Below are positions 31,332 to 34,203 of a DNA stretch of 34,203 bases, piece after piece. A program made the translations under genes and the position numbers. The notes beneath the pieces are model-generated. The model ran no database searches and was not told the DNA's origin. It saw nothing but the letters and a program-made list of their open reading frames with translations. The stretch is from a virus: positions 1 through 34,203 of the IMG/VR virus record IMGVR_UViG_3300048026_000011. The stretch is one strand, 5' to 3'. How positions within the stretch are numbered: position 1 is the stretch's first letter; each line of letters begins with the position of its first letter.

Positions 31332-32918
31332 TCAAGTCCATCGTCCCCTATCTTCTGTGAGCTTGAAGGTTGTCTCTTCGAACCTGAGCTTACCTGCGAA
31401 CCCTGTCTTACCAGCTGGTCTGTTCTTGATAAGCAAGAGTTGTGTTGTGTTTCTTTCATCACGATCCTCTGACATCTTGTCTCTCTGTAGTTTAACTACA
31501 ACAGAGGCACGTTTAGATATAGTCCTACAGTCCCGCACCTGCCCATCATCATTCTCGTGAGCAATGGTTACGATACCTACGTTAAGCTCAGAGGCTAGGC
31601 GAGACAGCTGTACTGACAAAGCAGACAACCATTTCTCTACTGACTCGTCACCCTTGCGTGAGTAGGCTAGGTCTTGGATGGGTTCAAAGAACACATAGTC
31701 TACACCACAAGCCTCTCGAAAGTACCTGATCTTTTCTAAGATGTCCATAGGGTCTTCGTCAACTGCTATCTGGAACTGATACAACCTCTCTTCTGCGGTC
31801 AACTCAGTGATAGCCCTCTTCACATCATCCTCCATGTCGTGCTCTTCGATAAGGTCACGGCGAGTGAGGTTCTTGTTGAGGTGGTACGACACAAGGCCTA
31901 GAACACCACGTTTCTCTGTCTCCTCTAGGTGGCATATAGCAATCTTAAGATGCTTGTGCTCAGTCAGAATGTAGTACTCTAGGTATCGCATGAACTCTGT
32001 CTTACCGATACCCTCAGGTGCTTGGAACACAGTGAAGTGTCCTTGCATGAGGCCTAGTGCTACATCATCAAACGATTCGATACCTGTCGATACATAGACT
32101 GCATCATCCTTCTTATCGAACAACTCAAGGAACTGCTCCGTTGTGTTGCGGATATTGTCAGGCGAGTACCGCTTGCAGTTATAGAACGCAGCTTGGTAGC
32201 TTGCCTTAGCATTGCCCTGTAAGAACTCATTAGCATCCTTGAACTTGTCATGCACAATCTCGTAGGTCTTACTAGGAAACAAGGCACCGATCTTAGCTGC
32301 AAGAGACTTACCTGCTTGGTCATTGTCAACGGACAGGATGATCTTATCGAAGCTATCTAACCACTCCTTTGCTTTACCTTGCCATAGCTTCTGGTTAGGT
32401 GTTGCGCTAGGTACTGACACACAAGGGTACTTCTTGTCGAGCATCTGGAAAGCAGACAGTGTGTCTAGCTCACCCTCACATACTACAACAGACCTAGATG
32501 AACCTGAGTTGAACTTATCCATACCGAATAGCTCGTCTGTCTTGAACCCTTTGTCTGTCTTGAAGGCCTTGTCCTTGATGTTGCGTACCTTACGGGAGCC
32601 ACTAGGGTAGGTGTAGACTTGGTTGTTACCGAATGTCTTAACACCGTACCATTCCATAGTATCCCGGCGTACCCCACGGTAGTCAACGTAGTCTCCTGTA
32701 CCCTCAACCTCTACTGGTGTTCTGTCTAGCATCTGTCTTGTATCCTTTAGTGGGTAGGTATCCTTAGCCCAACTCTTAAGTGACATACCCTTGGATGGGT
32801 AGCTCTTGTCGCAACTATGACAGAAGCCTAGCATCTTGTCAGGGTTATAAGCAAAGGCATTAGAACTCTCACAGTCTTGGTGAGGGCATGGCTGATGTGT
32901 TATCTCTTGTGCTTGCAT
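31332..32918 (-). CDS. DNA primase-helicase (T7 gp4-like)
   Basis: A 528-residue bifunctional protein. The zinc-binding domain has Cys 11, 16, 33 and 36 (PCPHQDC, then FCHSC). The TOPRIM primase core has CEGELDTLSA (Glu 148) and LSVDNDQAGKSLA (Asp 198, Asp 200). The hexameric helicase domain has Walker A PEGIGKTE (301-308), the catalytic ICHLEETEKRG and VFFEPIQDLAY as Walker B. It unwinds DNA 5'-3' and makes primers at the fork. GAGGAA precedes the ATG, and the start overlaps the upstream gene's stop (TAATG). T7 gp4 is 566 residues. Confidence 0.95.
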   Translation of the reverse strand: MQAQEITHQPCPHQDCESSNAFAYNPDKMLGFCHSCDKSYPSKGMSLKSWAKDTYPLKDTRQMLDRTPVEVEGTGDYVDYRGVRRDTMEWYGVKTFGNNQVYTYPSGSRKVRNIKDKAFKTDKGFKTDELFGMDKFNSGSSRSVVVCEGELDTLSAFQMLDKKYPCVSVPSATPNQKLWQGKAKEWLDSFDKIILSVDNDQAGKSLAAKIGALFPSKTYEIVHDKFKDANEFLQGNAKASYQAAFYNCKRYSPDNIRNTTEQFLELFDKKDDAVYVSTGIESFDDVALGLMQGHFTVFQAPEGIGKTEFMRYLEYYILTEHKHLKIAICHLEETEKRGVLGLVSYHLNKNLTRRDLIEEHDMEDDVKRAITELTAEERLYQFQIAVDEDPMDILEKIRYFREACGVDYVFFEPIQDLAYSRKGDESVEKWLSALSVQLSRLASELNVGIVTIAHENDDGQVRDCRTISKRASVVVKLQRDKMSEDRDERNTTQLLLIKNRPAGKTGFAGKLRFEETTFKLTEDRGRWT

Positions 32919-33154
32919 TAGTTCCTCACAAACTGTAGCTTGAACATACCCTCCGAAGAGTTTATAGATGCTACGAGATCCATTAGTTGTTGGTATGACA
33001 TACAGATTAACTCGTGACTGTCAAGGGATTCCTCGTACTGTCGGATGTAGACTTCATTGTTATCTGTTAAGACAACCTCAACATCCTCATGTTTATCTGC
33101 CTCGTCCATGATTACTACAACAGAGGCATCTGATTCGAACTCAACTGTGTACAT
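32918..33154 (-). CDS. Small acidic protein upstream of primase-helicase
   Basis: A 78-residue acidic protein. The stop overlaps the primase start in TAATG and the start overlaps the end of a 42-residue gene by 14 bases. The first half alternates strands (YTVEFESDASVVVIMDEADK, then EDVEVVLTDNNEVYIRQY), the second half is helical (CMSYQQLMDLVASINS). I do not recognise the family. Coupling to the primase-helicase suggests early expression. Confidence 0.68.
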   Translation of the reverse strand: MYTVEFESDASVVVIMDEADKHEDVEVVLTDNNEVYIRQYEESLDSHELICMSYQQLMDLVASINSSEGMFKLQFVRN

Positions 33155-33269
33155 CTGGTTGCTCCGCTACAATAATGTTAACGTGTGCTACGTTACCCTC
33201 AACACGAGTAATCTTATACTCTAGCCCAGCCTTAGTGAGTAACAATCTTAGTTGACCTACAGGTATCAT
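33141..33269 (-). CDS. Micro-protein, 42 aa, between DUF3310 protein and primase operon
   Basis: A 42-residue frame on the - strand, from the ATG at 33269 to the TGA at 33141-33143. The start overlaps the DUF3310 gene's stop in ATGA; the end overlaps the next gene by 14 bases. It reads MIPVGQLRLLLTKAGLEYKI, then TRVEGNVAHVNIIVAEQPDV, and fills an otherwise empty gap exactly, which is the main support. The pattern is a short helix followed by two strands. No family recognised. Confidence 0.6.
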   Translation of the reverse strand: MIPVGQLRLLLTKAGLEYKITRVEGNVAHVNIIVAEQPDVHS

Positions 33270-33577
33270 AGCTTATCCTCTCCATTCAGTTGATTGATAC
33301 GCATCTGTGAGTACCTGATGACTTTCTCTAGGTCAATGATCTCACTCTGTACCTGTGTCTTACCCTCGTACATCTTGTAGCCTGCACGGCTAGCGTACTT
33401 AACTATGTTGCCCCGCCAGAACTCAAAGCCGTTGCGCATGATGTACGTGATAGGCTCAATGGTCCACCGTGCGTAGTGCTTAGGTTCATTCACGATGTCT
33501 GATGTATGCTCTGCCAATACACTCTCCTTAAAGTCTTCACGTTCTTTTGTTAGACGATCCCATTCACTCTTTATCAT
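33266..33577 (-). CDS. DUF3310-type protein (T7 gp1.7-like nucleotide kinase family)
   Basis: A 103-residue protein. Three ATG codons lie in tandem after GGAGG; the third, at 33577, has the best spacing (six bases) and is chosen. The core NEPKHYARWTIEPITYIMRN followed by GFEFWRGNIVKYASRAGYK matches the DUF3310 pattern (HY...EPI.YI...GF.F..GNIIKY..R), then a C-terminal helix EIIDLEKVIRYSQMRI. T7 gp1.7, of this family, phosphorylates dTMP and dGMP. The 14-base overlap with thyX fits a dTMP-to-dTDP step next to dTMP synthesis. Activity is inferred from the family. Confidence 0.8.
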   Translation of the reverse strand: MIKSEWDRLTKEREDFKESVLAEHTSDIVNEPKHYARWTIEPITYIMRNGFEFWRGNIVKYASRAGYKMYEGKTQVQSEIIDLEKVIRYSQMRINQLNGEDKL

Positions 33578-34203
33578 CATCATCCTCCGTCAGTGCGTCC
33601 CATGACACAGGGAATAGCTCAATCATCTTACGATCAATCTGTTGTGCAACTATCCGTGTCTCCGCCTGTGTGTCAGGCTTGCAACGTAGGTTACACATAT
33701 CAGCGAAGGCATCAAGGCTGCCACTCCAGTACCACTCAGTCATGGTGCTTTGTGGTAGTACCATACGTGCTTGCTCTGGAGCTACACCATCTTCCAACAT
33801 ATCCTTATACACCCGTAAGGCTGTGTGATTTACAAACTCAGGATCAGCATCAGTGTGGACAGCACCTTCACTGCCTTGCTTCTTATCAGCACTACGTCCA
33901 CGCCATACGTCAGGCACATAGAACTCAGGCTCATCATCGACATACCTACGGCTGATCTCATTCCATCGCAGAAACTTATGCTTGACTAGCTGCCTAGCTA
34001 CAAAGATGGGAGCCTTGACGTGGAAGCTAGCAAAGCAGTGACCGAAGGGGCTGATGTGCTTGTGAGCTGCAAGGTAACGTATCAGCTTGGCATCCTTATC
34101 CTTAAGGTAAGGTGGACCCCACATGTTGTCCTCCATCTCACTTGTCTTGCCGAAGGATACCCGTGCAGCGTTAGCTACCGTCAAGTCTGTACCCATGTGG
34201 TCA
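33564..34203 (-). CDS. thyX: Flavin-dependent thymidylate synthase ThyX (5' end outside window)
   Basis: At least 213 residues are visible, and the frame stays open to the right edge, so the gene starts outside. The ATG at 34196 is preceded in frame by Asp-His codons, and the family usually has a strand reading like ...DHMG at this place, so that ATG is internal. It makes dTMP from dUMP with FAD, NADPH and methylene-tetrahydrofolate. The ThyX signature is seen as KHKFLRWNEISRRY, with Lys for the first Arg of the usual RHR. PQSTMTEWYWSGSLDAFADM and the C-terminal FPVSW are also typical. The stop is overlapped by the DUF3310 gene. Confidence 0.93.
   Translation of the reverse strand, partial: DHMGTDLTVANAARVSFGKTSEMEDNMWGPPYLKDKDAKLIRYLAAHKHISPFGHCFASFHVKAPIFVARQLVKHKFLRWNEISRRYVDDEPEFYVPDVWRGRSADKKQGSEGAVHTDADPEFVNHTALRVYKDMLEDGVAPEQARMVLPQSTMTEWYWSGSLDAFADMCNLRCKPDTQAETRIVAQQIDRKMIELFPVSWDALTEDDDDKE

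Noticed and set aside
30985-31560. A 191-residue + strand frame over the polymerase and primase genes
   Set aside because: Shadow of two well-supported - strand genes, with no motif of its own.
1-34203. tRNA genes, integrase, transposase or attachment sites
   Set aside because: None was recognised on either strand; coding density leaves no room of suitable size outside genes.

Overview
This window is most of the genome of a lytic, short-tailed, T7-like marine bacteriophage. I infer a relative of roseophage SIO1 and the cobalamin-dependent 'cobavirus' phages (Zobellviridae/Cobavirinae). The basis is the gene set: class II (vitamin B12-dependent) ribonucleotide reductase, ThyX, PhoH, MazG-like hydrolase, T7-like primase-helicase and DNA polymerase, T7-like head-tail genes, and no phage RNA polymerase. 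A DUF1127-like small protein, a family common in Alphaproteobacteria, suggests a Rhodobacterales-type host. Taxonomy and host are inference and were not tested by any search.

Layout. The two arms converge on a bidirectional terminator at about 23283-23327. The + arm (1-23274) is the late arm. It starts with a fibre gene cut by the left edge, then a modular fibre-like protein, a tail-fibre-assembly-like protein, TerL, portal, a small conserved protein, scaffold and major capsid. A UUCG hairpin follows the capsid gene, then a decoration-like protein, tail tubular A, a small basic protein, tail tubular B/nozzle, a GNAT-like protein, and three internal (ejection) proteins of 217, 1455 and 679 aa. 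Next come a lysozyme-like protein with two plausible starts and a membrane/lysis-like cassette. The arm ends in a run of very small lysine-rich proteins, two of them shorter than 60 aa.

The - arm (34203 down to 23326) is the early/replication arm. In transcription order it holds ThyX (cut by the right edge), a DUF3310 protein, two small proteins, primase-helicase, DNA polymerase, SSB (preceded by a sigma70-like promoter), a Cas4/RecB-like exonuclease, a T7 endonuclease I-like resolvase, two small proteins, MazG, DUF1127, class II RNR, glutaredoxin, a candidate PD-(D/E)XK protein and PhoH.

How the genes work together. RNR plus glutaredoxin, ThyX, MazG and the DUF3310 protein would supply and edit the nucleotide pool. 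Primase-helicase, polymerase, SSB, exonuclease and resolvase form a T7-style replication/recombination set. With no phage RNA polymerase in view, transcription is probably by host RNA polymerase, which fits the promoter before ssb. Genes are packed tightly: many neighbours on the + strand share a TAATG stop/start, and on the - strand an ATGA. No non-coding stretch exceeds about 66 bases. I saw no tRNA, rRNA, CRISPR array, insertion sequence, integrase or recognisable small terminase in the window.
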